NCBI GenBank assembly: GCA_933228675.1
Contig: OW121740.1
Location: 53,088,174 to 53,152,173 of the forward strand
Direction: 5' to 3'
Source: Stomorhina lunata
Lineage: Eukaryota; Arthropoda; Insecta; Diptera; Rhiniidae
Length of the DNA: 64,000 nucleotides
The position numbers and the translations under genes were made by a program. A model generated the notes under the pieces. It saw only the letters and a program-made list of their open reading frames with translations. It made no database searches and was not told where the DNA came from. The number at the start of each line of letters is the position of its first letter. The first letter of the stretch is position 1. Shown here one piece after another: positions 1 through 10,651 of the stretch.

Positions 1-786
1 ACGCGATTTAATATCCTCGTCTGCACCACCTTTTGTAGTTACTAAACTTCGCAGGTAATTGAAGGTATCTACGCGCCCAATAACCTCGTTATTCACATTG
101 ATGTGTGTCAACGGGTTTGCGCCATAGCCTCCAGGCATAATCTTTGTCTTGGAAATATTAATTTTACCACCAGCTATACGAGATTCAGCAGTAATAGCGT
201 TAGTATTTTCTTGAAGGTGGCCAGAGCTTTGGCTTAGAAGACATACGTCATCGGCATATTCCAAGTCCTCAAGTTGTTTAAAGGGTGTCCATTGCCCGGA
301 TTAAGTTGAGAATTTTCGTCGGCATGTTACGATTTTCTAAAATTCTCCATAGATAGCTTCTATTGACACTGTCGAAAGCCTTCATAAAGTCGATAAATGC
401 TAGGTAAATAGGAGTGCGGAATTCATTACATTGCTCTAATACTATTCTTACTGTGTTGATTAGATCAACACAAGAACGGTTTTCTCTAAACCCAAACTGA
501 TTTTCGCGGAGTGTAGAGGAAACTGCGTCGGATATTCTGTTCAAAATTACACGACTTAGTATTTTGCTAGGTATTGGGAGAAGTGTTATACCCCTATAGT
601 TATTGCAGTCTTTAGGGTCACCCTTTTTTGGTATTGTGACTAGTATACCTTCATTCCAAGAGGTTGGCAGAGCTTCTTCTTCCCATATTTTACGCACAAA
701 TGGGTGCCACAATCTCGACGATCCTTTAACATCACATAAAAGCATCTCCGCTGAAATATTGTCATTGCCCGGGGCCTTGTTGCGTT
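1..786 (-). pseudogene. Non-LTR retrotransposon (LINE) reverse transcriptase fragment, copy A1
   Basis: The minus strand encodes a reverse transcriptase piece read from about 786 down to the window edge. It runs KAPGNDNISAEMLL, then NNYRGITLLPIPSK, the finger/palm segment AFIDFMKAFDSV with the first catalytic aspartate, and LEYADDVCLLSQ with the catalytic YADD near 240-265. The C-terminal part NNEVIGRVDTFNYL follows near 60-115. The palm between IRAMDTL (about 280) and the YADD segment is missing, so this is an internally deleted, non-functional copy that is also cut by the window edge. Fragments of the same family recur at 24540-25215 and 29404-29935, both on the plus strand. The clade (RTE-like or another) cannot be fixed without a tree. 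Confidence 0.85.
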
Positions 787-1722
787 CTCATCTACTCATC
801 GAATATAGAAACAAATTATGTGATCGATTAGTCAGTAGATCGCACAAAAAACATTAAAAGTTCGAGAGTTCGTTCTGAAGCGTCACTATTCGTATATGGA
901 ATCAACTTTGCCCAGAAGCCTTTTCGCCCCTCTTTGTCCTGAAAAAATTTAAGTTGAATGTCAAGTACTACTGTCTCCATTGTTCTTAACAATTGCATCA
1001 CAATGTAGGACATAAGTAGGGTTCATAACCTAAATTGTACCAACAATTGTACCAACAATTATAAAAAAAAAACTACTTAATTATTTCAAATTTCTTCAGA
1101 TAATCACCCCACTGTGCATACAAAAATATATACACATGCATATCTTCAGTAAAGAGACAATTCAAAACAGACGTATTTCCTAAAATTAGGAAAAAGTAAG
1201 CAAAAAAAAAGAAAATGCTGCATCAAAAATATAAGAAATTGAAAAAAAATCTACATCAAATTAGAACTAATAAATCAATGAAGGAAATACAAGTGCCATT
1301 AAATAAAATGACGATAAGAAAAAAAGGAAAATAGCAACAAAAACAAAATCACAAACAAAAAAAAACAAGAAATGATATAATAAAATTAAATTTGCCAATA
1401 AATATTCGAGATTATTTCAAACATATATTCTCATATAAACATACACCAACCGTTCATACCACCCTCCAATTCCTTTCCTACACGATGTATGATTCAATAA
1501 AGTCGCACCGGCAGACAGACATACAACCATAGGTACTTATTTATCTAAAGAACATAATTGACACAGATATTTAAATATTGATATGACACTCCCATGTCCG
1601 CCTCCTCCTCCTCCTCTATTTGTTATTTTATACTTTTCTTGAAAATTATTATCAAGTTCCTCAGTAATAGGCATAAGAAAAGAAATTTTAAGGTAAAATT
1701 GTTAAGAAAATCTATTGAAATA
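787..1722. other. AT-rich interval, no gene recognised
   Basis: The stretch is A/T-rich with long A runs (1050-1380) and a short CCT run near 1598-1620. Neither strand shows a protein or repeat I can recognise. Confidence 0.5.
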
Positions 1723-2029
1723 TACCCAGCAAAACTTTGGTAATGGCAAGTACTCTGGTATCTGGTTACCTTGTAATGAATACAACATATCCTCCAAATA
1801 ACTAATAAGTTATTACAGAAGTACTTATTTGTAATTAAAATGGTAATTTGGACTGAACGGCCCGGGTTCGAATCCCACCAAGACCAACAATTTTTTTTAA
1901 TTTTTTTATTAAAAACGTCTTTTTAAATGATTTTTTAATTTTAAAAACTTAAATATTACCTTCTGTAAAAAAATTTTGGAAAACTAACACACGGTAATGA
2001 AAAAAAAACCATCATGAGTCAATTTTGAT

Positions 2030-2480
2030 TATGTAGGGGATGTTGGATACCAAACACGGTTCTGATTGGTCTTAACTTGGTAAGCCCAGACATATCTTGG
2101 TTATCCTTTATCTCAACTGTGGACACTGACCTCCTCGTGTTATCACCCGGGGAACTAGTTTAATACCCCTAAATGTAGTAAGCTAACATGTACCAAGAGT
2201 TGTTCCATAAGATCGATAAAAATGGGTTAGGAAGACGGACTAGTAACCCACTCTTGGAAAAAACAATTTCTATAAAGAGGATAAAATTAGAATAAAAATG
2301 TCCCACCAACTAATGTTAGAAGGAGACGTCCGAAACTTCAATGGAAAGACCAAGTAGAGGAACATTTTTCAAGGCTTGGCCTATAAAATTGTAGAATATT
2401 TGCACAAGATCAAAGTCCACGGAATTCTAAAATATGCTCGGACTTTGACTTTATTAGGTTGTAACTATAGGTCATTAAAA
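2030..2480 (+). repeat. LINE 3'-end fragment (RT C-terminal tail), copy 1
   Basis: The plus strand near 2320-2450 reads approximately RRRPKLQWKDQVEEHFSRL, then FAQDQSPRNS. This resembles the basic tail at the C-terminus of endonuclease/RT-type LINE proteins (pattern GRP..RW.D.V...L..L....A.DR..W). Stops interrupt it. A clearly related copy lies in NAA25 intron 2 at 49127-49520 in the same orientation, which supports a dispersed repeat. Confidence 0.55.
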
Positions 2481-2737
2481 TAAGTAAGAGTTAATATTAT
2501 ATAAAAACTTATACAAAAAGGAAGATTTAAATTGTTTAAGTTTTAAAACAAATTAAAAAAAAAAAACTTCTTTATTGTTTACTATTATTAAACGTTTACA
2601 AAAAGATGTTTAGAAATATTTTTCTAAAAATTACAACAAAGCAAAAAAATCAGGGAAAACAAAGTTATTGTCACATGATTTTGGATCTAAAAATAAAAAT
2701 TATATATATTAATTATAAGCTGCTAGATTTTCAACAT

Positions 2738-2804
2738 ATGAAGTAGCTCAGTGGAAGAGTCTCCGCCTAGCACTCGTAGAGGTCTGGGTTCGAGCCCCCA
2801 AAAA
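2738..2804 (+). repeat. tRNA-Ala-like sequence (pseudo-tRNA or SINE head)
   Basis: It has an A-box TAGCTCAGTGG, an anticodon-arm-like CGCCTAGCACTCG with AGC in the loop, and a B-box GGTTCGAGCCC. The order and spacing match tRNA-Ala(AGC). The acceptor stem does not pair (5' side AT-rich, 3' side CCC followed by A's), and an A run follows directly. A tRNA-derived retroposon or pseudogene is therefore more likely than a working tRNA. Confidence 0.55.
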
Positions 2805-3033
2805 AAATTGTATTTCGTTTAAAAATATGTTTTTTTTTTTTAATAAAACAACAACAACAACAAAAGTTTTTGTTGCTAACCCAATTCATTACTTTTCTGC
2901 AATTGGTAAGTACTTGCCTCTAATGACATCCCCATGTTAATGTAATGACTTAAACAGTGAATGAGTAAGTAGTTCGTGTTCAATAGTTTAGCTGTTTAAC
3001 TCATTATTTTGTAATGAAAAGTTTTGCTGGGTA

Positions 3034-3673
3034 CTTATTATGGTGTGGGAAATTATAAAAACTACACCATTTCTCAAGTACCTTAAGTATTATTGATGAT
3101 AGTTGCCATCACATATAAGAGACTCTTCAAAGTCTAGGATAAATTGCCAAGAACGATTTTTTCAACTAAAAAAGTACTTAATTATATCAGAAGTGCAATC
3201 TTTAGGTATTTTATAGAATAACAAGTATTTTTCTTTGTTTTTTTCTTTATGCCTTCATAATTACTATAAATATTAGAGGAAGTGGGGGTAATGTGGTAGA
3301 TTTTGTCCGATACAAAATTGATTTAACTTCCCACATTAAACACGTGTTGTATTATCATGGATCTATTTGAGCAAAAATAATAAGCCCACGATTTGAGAGA
3401 TATTTGAGAAATTATTTCAAATCCAATTAAAAGCGATTTAAGAAATTTGCAGGTTATGTGGTACACCACATTCTGGTAATGTATTACACTGTACATTATT
3501 TTTGTTAGATTTTAAGGGATGAATATAAAAATTCAGGTAAAAACTCAGCTCCGTGCTCAAGATGATAATAATGTTGGTAACCAGAGGCCCTTGCTCGCCA
3601 TATTAAAAGCTTTTATTAAAACGGTTTTAAGAAAATGGGAAGGTAATGTGGTACACCACATGCTACTAATGTA
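3034..3673. repeat. AT-rich interval with GTGGTACACCAC-containing repeat units
   Basis: The dyad GTGGTACACCAC occurs near 3457 and 3646, about 190 bases apart and each time in the context ATGTGGTACACCACAT followed by TAATGTA. A related half-site lies near 3291. A segment near 3498-3530 (TTTTTGTTAGATTTT) recurs near 6070, across the mariner insertion. I read this as a degenerate tandem repeat that was later split. Confidence 0.45.
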
Positions 3674-3782
3674 AAGGGTGGTTAAATTGTAAGGGCCGAT
3701 GTTGAATGTGAACCACACCTAAGCGCCAAGTTTTTTCTCCAAATTTTATATTATATATTTCACTATATTTCAGACTTATTCA

Positions 3783-4645
3783 ATTTGAACGGGTAAAAGT
3801 TATCCAGACTTATTATGAAAATGGGCGTTCAAATCAAAATGCATATCGTGCACTTCGTGATTTTTTTGGTCAATTTGATCGTCCAAATGTGCGTACAATC
3901 GCAAAAATCGTGGAAAAATTCGAGCAAACCGGGTCTGTAGAAGATGTTAGAACACCAGTACAGCTTGTATTGCAGAAAATATTGCTGCTGTTCGCAAAAG
4001 TGTGGCTGAAGAGCCGTCCACCTCAACTCGTCGTCGTGCGCAACAATTGCACCTCTTACGGTCGTCGTTAATGAACATTATGCATAAAGACTTGCATTTA
4101 CACGCTTACAAGGTGCAATTGGCTCAAGAACTAAAGCCTCTTGACCATTCCAAATGTCGTGAATGGGCAGAACGGTGGCAAGAAATGGCAACAGTGGATG
4201 ATCAATTTTCGAAGAAAATCACCCTCAGTGATGAGGCACATTTTCACATCAGTGGATTCGTCAATAAACAGAATTGCCGCATTTGGGCGAATGAGTATGC
4301 AAGAGTGAGAGGCCGGTCAGGCAGTTACTGTGAATGGTGTTCGCTATCGTGAGATGATAACGAACTTTTTATGGCCCGAACTGGAAGATATGGATATGGA
4401 CGATATGTGGTTTCAGCAGGACGGTGCCACTTGCCACACAGCTAACGAAACAATGGCTCTTTTGCGCAACAAATTTAAAAGAAAAGCCAGCAACAATTCA
4501 AGAGCTAAAGGATGAGATAATTCGGCACATTAACGGCATAGAACCTCCATTATGCCTCAGGGTCATCGAAAATTTGGACCATCGGATGGAGGTGTGCCGC
4601 CGTGGTCGCGGAGCCCGTTTGGCCGATATTTTGTTCCATACATAA
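3783..4645 (+). pseudogene. Degenerate mariner-like transposase (HTH-DUF4817 type)
   Basis: The N-terminus reads VKVIQTYYENGRSNQNAYRAL and RTIAKIVEKFEQTGSV, the helix-turn-helix typical of transposases with a DUF4817-like start. The catalytic domain is seen as ITLSDEAHFHISGF (first D) and DMWFQQDGATCHTAN (second D, about 4402-4440). The frame shifts near 3965-4005 and 4310-4330. A deletion joins LLRNKF directly to KPATIQELKDEI, which removes the stretch with the third catalytic residue and the expected DLTPLDYFLW region. The tail VIENLDHRMEVCRRGRG remains. It cannot be active. Confidence 0.85.
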
Positions 4646-4699
4646 TTGAGTAATACCAATATATCATAATAAAATAAAATTACAATAATTTCCTAAATA

Positions 4700-5997
4700 A
4701 AGAGTGCTCTAAATAAAATTTGTAGTTGGATTTTCTTAAATAAAAATCAAACCTTTTAATATAAAAACTCTACAAAATACGCAAATATAATGACATATTA
4801 TACAAAATCATTTAGCATTAAAATGTTTACTTAGTACTCGGGTTTTGCAAAATTATCGACTTTTTTCGGAAACCCTCGCATTAAAGATTTTACAGTTGCT
4901 TCTGATACCTTTTTGGAGCATGTGTTCCACCTGCGCTTAAAATCGGACATGTTCTTGGAAATCTTTTCTGTGTTCTTCAATTCCTTTTTTACCAGAGCCC
5001 AATACCTTTCCACAGGCCGAAGTTCTGGACAGTTAGGTGGATTTGCCTCTCGTGGTACAAAAATGACATTATTCTTTTAGTACCACTCAAGTGCCTTTTT
5101 TCCATAATGGCATGATGCCAAATCGGGCCAAAAAAATGTAGTCACTCTGTGCTCTCTTAAAAAGGGTAACAACCGTTTTTGTAGGCACTCCTTTATATAA
5201 ATTTCTGTGTTTATTGTGCCAGATGCCACAAATACTTTACTTCTTTTGCCACAACTGCAAATAGCTTGCCACACGAGAAACTTCTTAGGGAATTTTGTTT
5301 GTTTTTTTATGCGAAACTCTTGCCGAACATTGCCCCGTTTATCAGCAACATAAAAATCTTGACCAGGAAGTTGAGAAAAGTCTGTCAGTACGTATGTTTC
5401 ATCATCCATCAAACAACAGGTGTATTTTTTTTATAAAATCAGACTTCAATTTTTTCGCTCGTTTTTTTGCTTCTAAGTTCTTTATAGCATTGCGATCTGG
5501 AACCTTTTGGACTTTGTATGTCTTCAGTCCAGCATAAGCTTTGACTCTATGTGCAAAATTCGTAGAACATTTCACCGTACGAGCTGCTTTTCTTAAAGAA
5601 GTGTTAGGCGCTCTTCGAAAGAGTCGCTCGACTTCTTTTGCCTTACCAATATCTGTAGGACCTTTTTTCCTCCCTGATCCAGGTTTTCTTTCAATGCTCA
5701 GGTTTTCCTTATACCGTCTGATGTCATTAGAAACCGTTCGAGGGTCAACTTTCAAATTTTTAGCTATTTTTTTAAAAGTCCATGACGGATTTTTTTTAAA
5801 AGTTTTAATTATATTTTCACGAACTTTTTTTTCGCAGTCCATTTTGATTGAAATAACTATTGAAAATTAATAATTTCTAAAATAATAGTATCTGACATAT
5901 CTATAGAAACTAACTTGATCAAAAAATAAATTATTTCTTGCACTATGGATAAATTTTGTCTAAAATAGTAAATGCATATTTTTTTTAGAACACTCTT
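4700..5997 (-). mobile_element. DD37E Tc1-like element, copy 1 (nested, inactivated)
   Basis: The TIRs are AAGAGTGYTCTAAA, with TA duplications at 4698-4699 and 5998-5999. The 1298-bp body is nearly identical by eye to the intact copy at 9344-10651. The transposase reads on the minus strand from 5842. A 1-bp expansion in the T run near 5425 shifts the frame, and a TCA-to-TAA type change near 5080 makes a stop, so the coding region is split into three pieces. It is nested inside the mariner-like element at 3674-6050 and is therefore younger than it. Confidence 0.85.
4831..5842 (-). pseudogene. DD37E Tc1-like transposase pseudogene
   Basis: The start MDCEKKVRENI, the paired HTH region (WTFKKIAKNL..DPRTVS), the GSGRKKGP linker, DDETYVLTDFSQLPG and FFWPDLASCHYG are all present. 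One frameshift (about 5425) and one stop in the ALEWY segment (about 5080) break it. The C-terminal piece RRWNTCSKKVSEATV remains in frame to 4831. Compare the intact 336-aa protein at 9475-10485. Confidence 0.85.
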
Positions 5998-6103
5998 TAG
6001 TTTGTGTTTTATTCAAAATCAACATCTGCCCTTGAAATTTAACCACCCGATATTATAGTGAACCACATTATTTTTGTTAGATTTTTACGGGTAAATATAA
6101 ACC

Positions 6104-7545
6104 CAAGTAAGAAAGTGCTATAGTCGGCCAAGCACGACCATACGATACCCTTCACCACTAAGTCAAAGGTGATATTTTTCCTGTATATTTGCAAATATTT
6201 GCTAAATTTTGCCATCATACAAACATTTTCTCAAAATTTATATATTTAAGCTGTTTCCGTCATTTGGACTTATATGAGAGCTAAGGTCAAATGTGGACCG
6301 ATTATCTGGCAAACTGATTACAGTTGTTACAAGAATTATGTGTGCAAAAAAATAAACTTGAAATTCTCATTATCTTTAGATTTACGAGCGTTTTAGTGAT
6401 TTTTGTATCATTTAGTGCGTTTTTAAAGAAGAGTTTGTATGGAAGCTATGGTCAAATGTGGACCGATTTCAACTAAATTTGTTACAGTAATGACGTAAGC
6501 AATATTTGTTTACATAAGCAGTATTTGTTTAAAATTTCATGAAAAAAAATTGATATTTGTGGCCAATATATCAATTCCGGGAAGTGGGACCTATGGGAGG
6601 TACCATAAAAAATGGACCGATTTTAAAGAATTTCAATAGTCATGGTACTATTATCAAAAACATGACCTGTACCAAATTTCATAAAATTATCTTAAGAATT
6701 GCGACTTGTAGTTTGATTACAAGGTTTACATGGGGGTCCAGCCAGACGGACGGGCATCGCTAAATCGACTCAGAAAGTGATTATAAGCCTATTGGTATAC
6801 TAAAAGGTGGGTCTAAGACAAATATTTCTATGCGTTACATACATCAGCTCAAACTTATAATACCCTTTCCTATGGTGGTGAAGTTCTAAACAATTTTCTG
6901 AACAATTTTTTTTTTATATATTTGCCACGCCTACAAATACCGTCATTTGGACTTAGAGAGAGAGCTAAGATCAAATGTGGACCGATTATCTCGAAATCTG
7001 GAAAATTGATTACAGTTGTTACAAAAATTATGTGTGCAAAAAATAAACTTGAAATTCTTATTATCTTCAGATTTACGAGCGTTTTAGTGATTTTTGTCTC
7101 ATTTAGTGCGTTTTTAAAGAAAAGTTTGTATGGGAGCTATGGTCAAATGTGGACCGATTTCAACTAAATTTGTTACAGTAATGACGTAAAATTTCATGAA
7201 AAAATATCGATATTTGTGGCCAATATATCAATTCCGGGAAATGGGATCTATGGGAGGTACCATAAAAAATTTACCGATTTTAACGAATTTCAATATGAAT
7301 AACATAACCTGTACCAAATTTCATAAAATTATCTTAAGAATTGCGACTTGTAGTTTGATTACAAGGTTTACATGGGGGTCCAGCCATCCAACCAGACGGA
7401 CGGACATCGCCAAATCGACTCAGAAAGTGATTCTAAGCCTATTGGTATACTAAATGGTGAGTCTAAGACAAATATTTCTATGCGTTACATACATCAGCTC
7501 AAACTTATAATACCCTTTCCTATGGTGGTGAAGTTCTAAACACTT
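6104..7545 (+). repeat. DINE-1/Helentron-like dispersed repeat, two units in tandem
   Basis: The first unit begins CAAGTAAGAAAGTGCTATAG and contains AGTCGG...CGACCAT followed by ACCCTTCACCACTAAG. It runs through GTCAAATGTGGACCGATT and GGGTCCAGCCAGACGGACGG and ends near 6895 with ATAATACCCTTTCCTATGG. A second, 5'-shorter unit follows about 650 bases later and ends near 7545. The order (GACGGACGG box, CGACTCAGAAAGTGATTCTA, GTTACATACATCAGC, ATAATACCCTTT) parallels the conserved core of fly DINE-1 elements as I recall it. The family name is tentative. Related copies are at 22392-23047, 38760-39190, 43336-45201 and 59925-60613. Confidence 0.6.
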
Positions 7546-8099
7546 TTCTAAACAATTTTTTTTTTAATATTTTTGCCACGCCTACAATTACCTCCCTTTT
7601 AGTATTTTGTTCACTGTGTCTCCATTTTTAGTATGATCCAATAAAAAAAGCAAACAGTGTTGCTAGTTCTCACTTTGAGTTATTTTTGTTTCATACTTTT
7701 CGCTGTGAAAACTTATCACTTTAAGTTACAGAATATTATAAAGCTGGTTACCTAAAGTGTAATTTTAAATTTTAAATATTTAAATTTGAAATTACAATTT
7801 AATTTGATTGTATTTAACTTATTAATGCATATATAAAATTATTATAATCTCGACTATTATAGTAATAAAAATAGAAATTCAAGGACATACATTTCAAACC
7901 AGACGATAACAGAAAAATAAAACTTAAATAGAAAAAATTTAGTTTTATGTTAAAAATATTAATCGATAAAATAACAAAAGGAAAATATACGCATGAGGGA
8001 GGCAGAAAAGAATAAAAAAAGACAAGAAATGGGTACAATTTCGTTTGAATTATAAAAAATACACATAAGATGAACTATTTTATCAACATATTCAAATTT
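7546..8099. other. AT-rich interval, no gene recognised
   Basis: Low-complexity A/T sequence. The 74-codon minus reading frame at 7814-8038 is mostly F, Y, N and S and looks like translated AT-rich DNA, not a gene. Confidence 0.5.
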
Positions 8100-8800
8100 A
8101 AATAGTTTTTTATTAAGGGCAGTGAGGATAGCTTCAAAAACACGGCCACATTTGATTTCAGTAAAACTTTGTTAAACACAGGCACTTGATGCTGCTTTAT
8201 CATAAAAAATCAAAACGAGCTCTACAGAGTTTTAAAAATATCCAGAGAAAAATGTTGAAGATTTAATTGATCTTTTTGGTCGACATAAACTTTTCAAGCT
8301 AGCCTAAAAAACAGAAATAGCGTTTCTAAATTCAAAATATCAGCCCTGGAAATAGCCTATTTCGAAACATAAGCCCTCGTAGTAACTCAACAGTATTTAG
8401 TTGTTCATGAAATTGTGTTACTTCCACTGGATGAGTCCACCAGTCATCAGGAGTAAGTGAAGTAGGGTTGGCGGTACGGTTAAAAATGTGGGGGTTATCA
8501 TGAGGACCCTAACCACATACTGGGCATACATTGGTGACGGCACGGTCTATGAGGGAACTCACGATTTTTAATATGTTGCTCTATGTCGATCTCAGTTAAG
8601 CAAGAACGACTTTTGTTTTCCCGGAAAGTTATTTTCTTCTTCTGCTATGAACGATCTTCTAATACAACATTCATGCGATAGCCTGGAATCGTGGCCATGC
8701 TCGATATAGATATAAAGGATCAAGCACATATCTTAGTATGCTGTCGTCATACATGCGAAGATCTTTTCTGACATGAAAGACTCCAACAAAATACCCCAAA
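8100..8800 (-). pseudogene. LINE C-terminal remnant with CPVCG..PHD..H zinc-knuckle-like motif
   Basis: On the minus strand near 8400-8540, with stops ignored, the sequence reads NVCPVCG, then GPHDNPHIFN, TANPTSLTPDDWWTHP and VEVTQFHEQL. This looks like the C-terminal knuckle of I/Jockey-type LINE ORF2 proteins (CP.CG..PHD..HLF.CP..PT.LTP.DLW..P). Further decayed sequence continues to about 8100 and 8790. Stops and frameshifts are frequent. Confidence 0.55.
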
Positions 8801-9343
8801 AGTAGCTGCTAAGATAGCATGATATTGTGTTCCTTTACTGTAAGGATCTTTGTATCCTCATGAAGATGATGAGGTTAAGGTCAAAGACCGAGCATATTTA
8901 AGAATTCTATGCGCTTCGATCTTGTGTACATATTATCCAATTTCGTATTCAAAGCATTGAAGTTTTAGACGTCCTATTTTATGAGTTTCCTCAGGAACAT
9001 TTTTGAACACTTTTCTTGCTGGAGTATTTTCGTCCATTCGCACAACATTTCCTAGCCTATGCAGCCGCTCTTGTTTAACGCGTTTTACTAAGTCGATGTA
9101 AGCATATAACACATACAGATCATGGTTCATTCGATGTCGATATTCACTGTTGATCCAAACTGGTCCAATGATTTTTCGTAGAATCTTCCTCTCAAAAACT
9201 CCAAGAATAGCTTCATCTGCCTGTGCAAGTGCCCATGATACAGCACCATATAATAACACGGGTAGTATAAGGGTTTTATAGAGCGTGATTTTAGTTCTTA
9301 CAGAGATAGCTTTATTTCTTAGCTGCCTGCGTAGGCCAAAATA

Positions 9344-10651
9344 AAGAGTGCTCTAAATAAAATTTGTAGTTGGATTTTCTTAAATAAAAATCAAACCTTT
9401 TAATATAAAAACTCTACAAAATACGCAAATATAATGACATATTATACAAAATCATTTAGCATTAAAATGTTAACTTAGTACTTGGGTTTTGCAAAATCAT
9501 CGATTTTTTTCGGAAACCCTCCCATTAAAGATTTTACAGTTGCTTCTGATACCTTTTTGGAGCATGTGTTCCACCTGCGCTTAAAATCGGACATGTTCTT
9601 GGAAATCTTTCCTGTGTTCTTCAACTCCTTTTTTACCAAAGCCCAATACCTTTCCACAGGCCGAAGTTCTGGACAGTTAGGTGGATTTGCCTCTCGTGGT
9701 ACAAAAATGACATTATTCTTTGAGTACCACTCAAGTGCCTTTTTTCCATAATGGCATGATGCCAAATCGGGCCAAAAAAATGTAGTCACTCTGTGCTCTC
9801 TTAAAAAGGGTAACAACCGTTTTTGTAGGCACTCCTTTATATAAATTTTTGTGTTTATTGTACCAGATGCCACAAATATTTTACTTCTTTTGCCACAACT
9901 GCAAATAGCTTGCCACACGAGAAACTTCTTAGGGAATTTTGTTTGTTTTTTTGTGCGAAACTCTTGCCGAACATTGCCCCGTTTTTCAGCAACATAAAAA
10001 TCTTGACCAGGAAGTTGAGAAAAGTCTGCCAGTACGTATGTTTCATCATCCATCACACAACAGGTGTATTTTTTTATAAAATCAGACTTCAATTTTTTCG
10101 ATCGTTTTTTTGCTTCTAAGTTCTTTATAGCATTGCGATCTGGAACCTTTTGGACTTTGTATGTCTTCAGTCCAGCATAAGCTTTGACTCTATGTGCAAA
10201 ATTCGTAGAACATTTAACCGTACGAGCTGCTTTTCTTAAAGAAGTGTTAGGCGCTCTTCGAAAGAGTCGGTCGACTTCTTTTGCCTTACCAATATCTGTA
10301 GGACCTTTTTTCCTCCCTGATCCAGGTTTTCTTTCAATGCTCAGGTTTTCCTTATACCGTCTGATGGCATTAGAAACCGTTCGAGGGTCAACTTTCAAAT
10401 TTTTAGCTATTTTTTTAAAAGTCCATGACGGATGTTTTTGAAAAGTTTTAATTATATTTTCACGAACTTTTTTTTCGCAGTCCATTTTGATTGAAATAAC
10501 TATTGAAAATTAATAATAAATAATAGTATCTGACAAATAATAGTATCTGACATATCTATAGAAACTAACTTGATCAAAAAATAAATTATTTCTTGCACTA
10601 TGGATAAACTTTGTATAAAATAGTAAATGCATATTTTTTTAGAACACTCTT
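9344..10651 (-). mobile_element. DD37E Tc1-like element, copy 2 (apparently intact)
   Basis: The element is 1308 bp and bounded by TIRs AAGAGTGYTCTAAA and TA target duplications (9342-9343 and 10652-10653). It carries one uninterrupted transposase frame (9475-10485). It disrupts the RTE-like LINE at 8880-12180 between ANRC and LLYGAVSW. Together with copy 1 (4700-5997), which differs by scattered substitutions and small indels, it points to fairly recent transposition in this lineage. Confidence 0.9.
9475..10485 (-). CDS. Tc1/mariner-superfamily DD37E transposase, intact 336-aa frame
   Basis: It would catalyse cut-and-paste movement of the element at 9344-10651 by binding the TIRs and cutting at TA sites. 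The N-terminal residues 1-60 form a helix-turn-helix (WTFKKIAKNL..DPRTVSNA) followed by a basic GRPR-like linker (GSGRKKGP, residues 55-62). A second HTH lies at about 65-115. The catalytic DDE domain shows DDETY (D147), FFWPDLASCH (D240) and CPELRPVERYW (E278). There are 37 residues between D240 and E278, hence DD37E, as in the ITmDD37E family known from mosquitoes and other insects. The length is normal for Tc1-type enzymes. No internal stop was seen. The start MDCEKKVREN is also present in copy 1. Whether it is expressed cannot be told. Confidence 0.9.
   Translation of the reverse strand: MDCEKKVRENIIKTFQKHPSWTFKKIAKNLKVDPRTVSNAIRRYKENLSIERKPGSGRKKGPTDIGKAKEVDRLFRRAPNTSLRKAARTVKCSTNFAHRVKAYAGLKTYKVQKVPDRNAIKNLEAKKRSKKLKSDFIKKYTCCVMDDETYVLADFSQLPGQDFYVAEKRGNVRQEFRTKKQTKFPKKFLVWQAICSCGKRSKIFVASGTINTKIYIKECLQKRLLPFLREHRVTTFFWPDLASCHYGKKALEWYSKNNVIFVPREANPPNCPELRPVERYWALVKKELKNTGKISKNMSDFKRRWNTCSKKVSEATVKSLMGGFPKKIDDFAKPKY

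Larger units (their letters stand above)
1723..3033. mobile_element. TIR-bounded DNA element containing tRNA-Ala-like and LINE 3'-end sequence
   Basis: The ends are inverted copies of TACCCAGCAAAACTTT (left 1723, right ending 3033). Beneath the termini lie repeated short motifs of the type AAGTACTTA and TAATGA on both sides, as in subterminal repeats of DNA transposons. The interior has no transposase. It holds a LINE 3'-end segment (2030-2480), a pol III B-box-like stretch near 1860-1880 (GGGTTCGAATCC) and a tRNA-like sequence at 2738-2804. It may be a composite or a chance nesting of three repeats. No clear target duplication was found. Confidence 0.5.
3674..6050 (+). mobile_element. Mariner-like element with near-identical TIRs, split by a nested Tc1-like element
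   Basis: The termini are inverted copies beginning GGGTGGTTAAATT (left from about 3676, right ending about 6048) and extend for about 37 bases with few mismatches. TA dinucleotides abut both ends (3672-3673 and 6051-6052), as expected for the IS630/Tc1/mariner superfamily. The body carries a broken transposase (3783-4645). A second element with its own TA duplication (4700-5997) is inserted downstream of that reading frame. Without the insert the element would be about 1.08 kb. Confidence 0.75.

Noticed and set aside
2738..2804. Functional tRNA-Ala gene
   Set aside because: The acceptor stem does not pair, the T stem is imperfect and an A run replaces the expected 3' trailer, so a tRNA-derived repeat is more likely.
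9482..10441. Plus-strand frames opposite the DD37E transposase
   Set aside because: They are shadows of the minus-strand transposase and recur in both copies for that reason.
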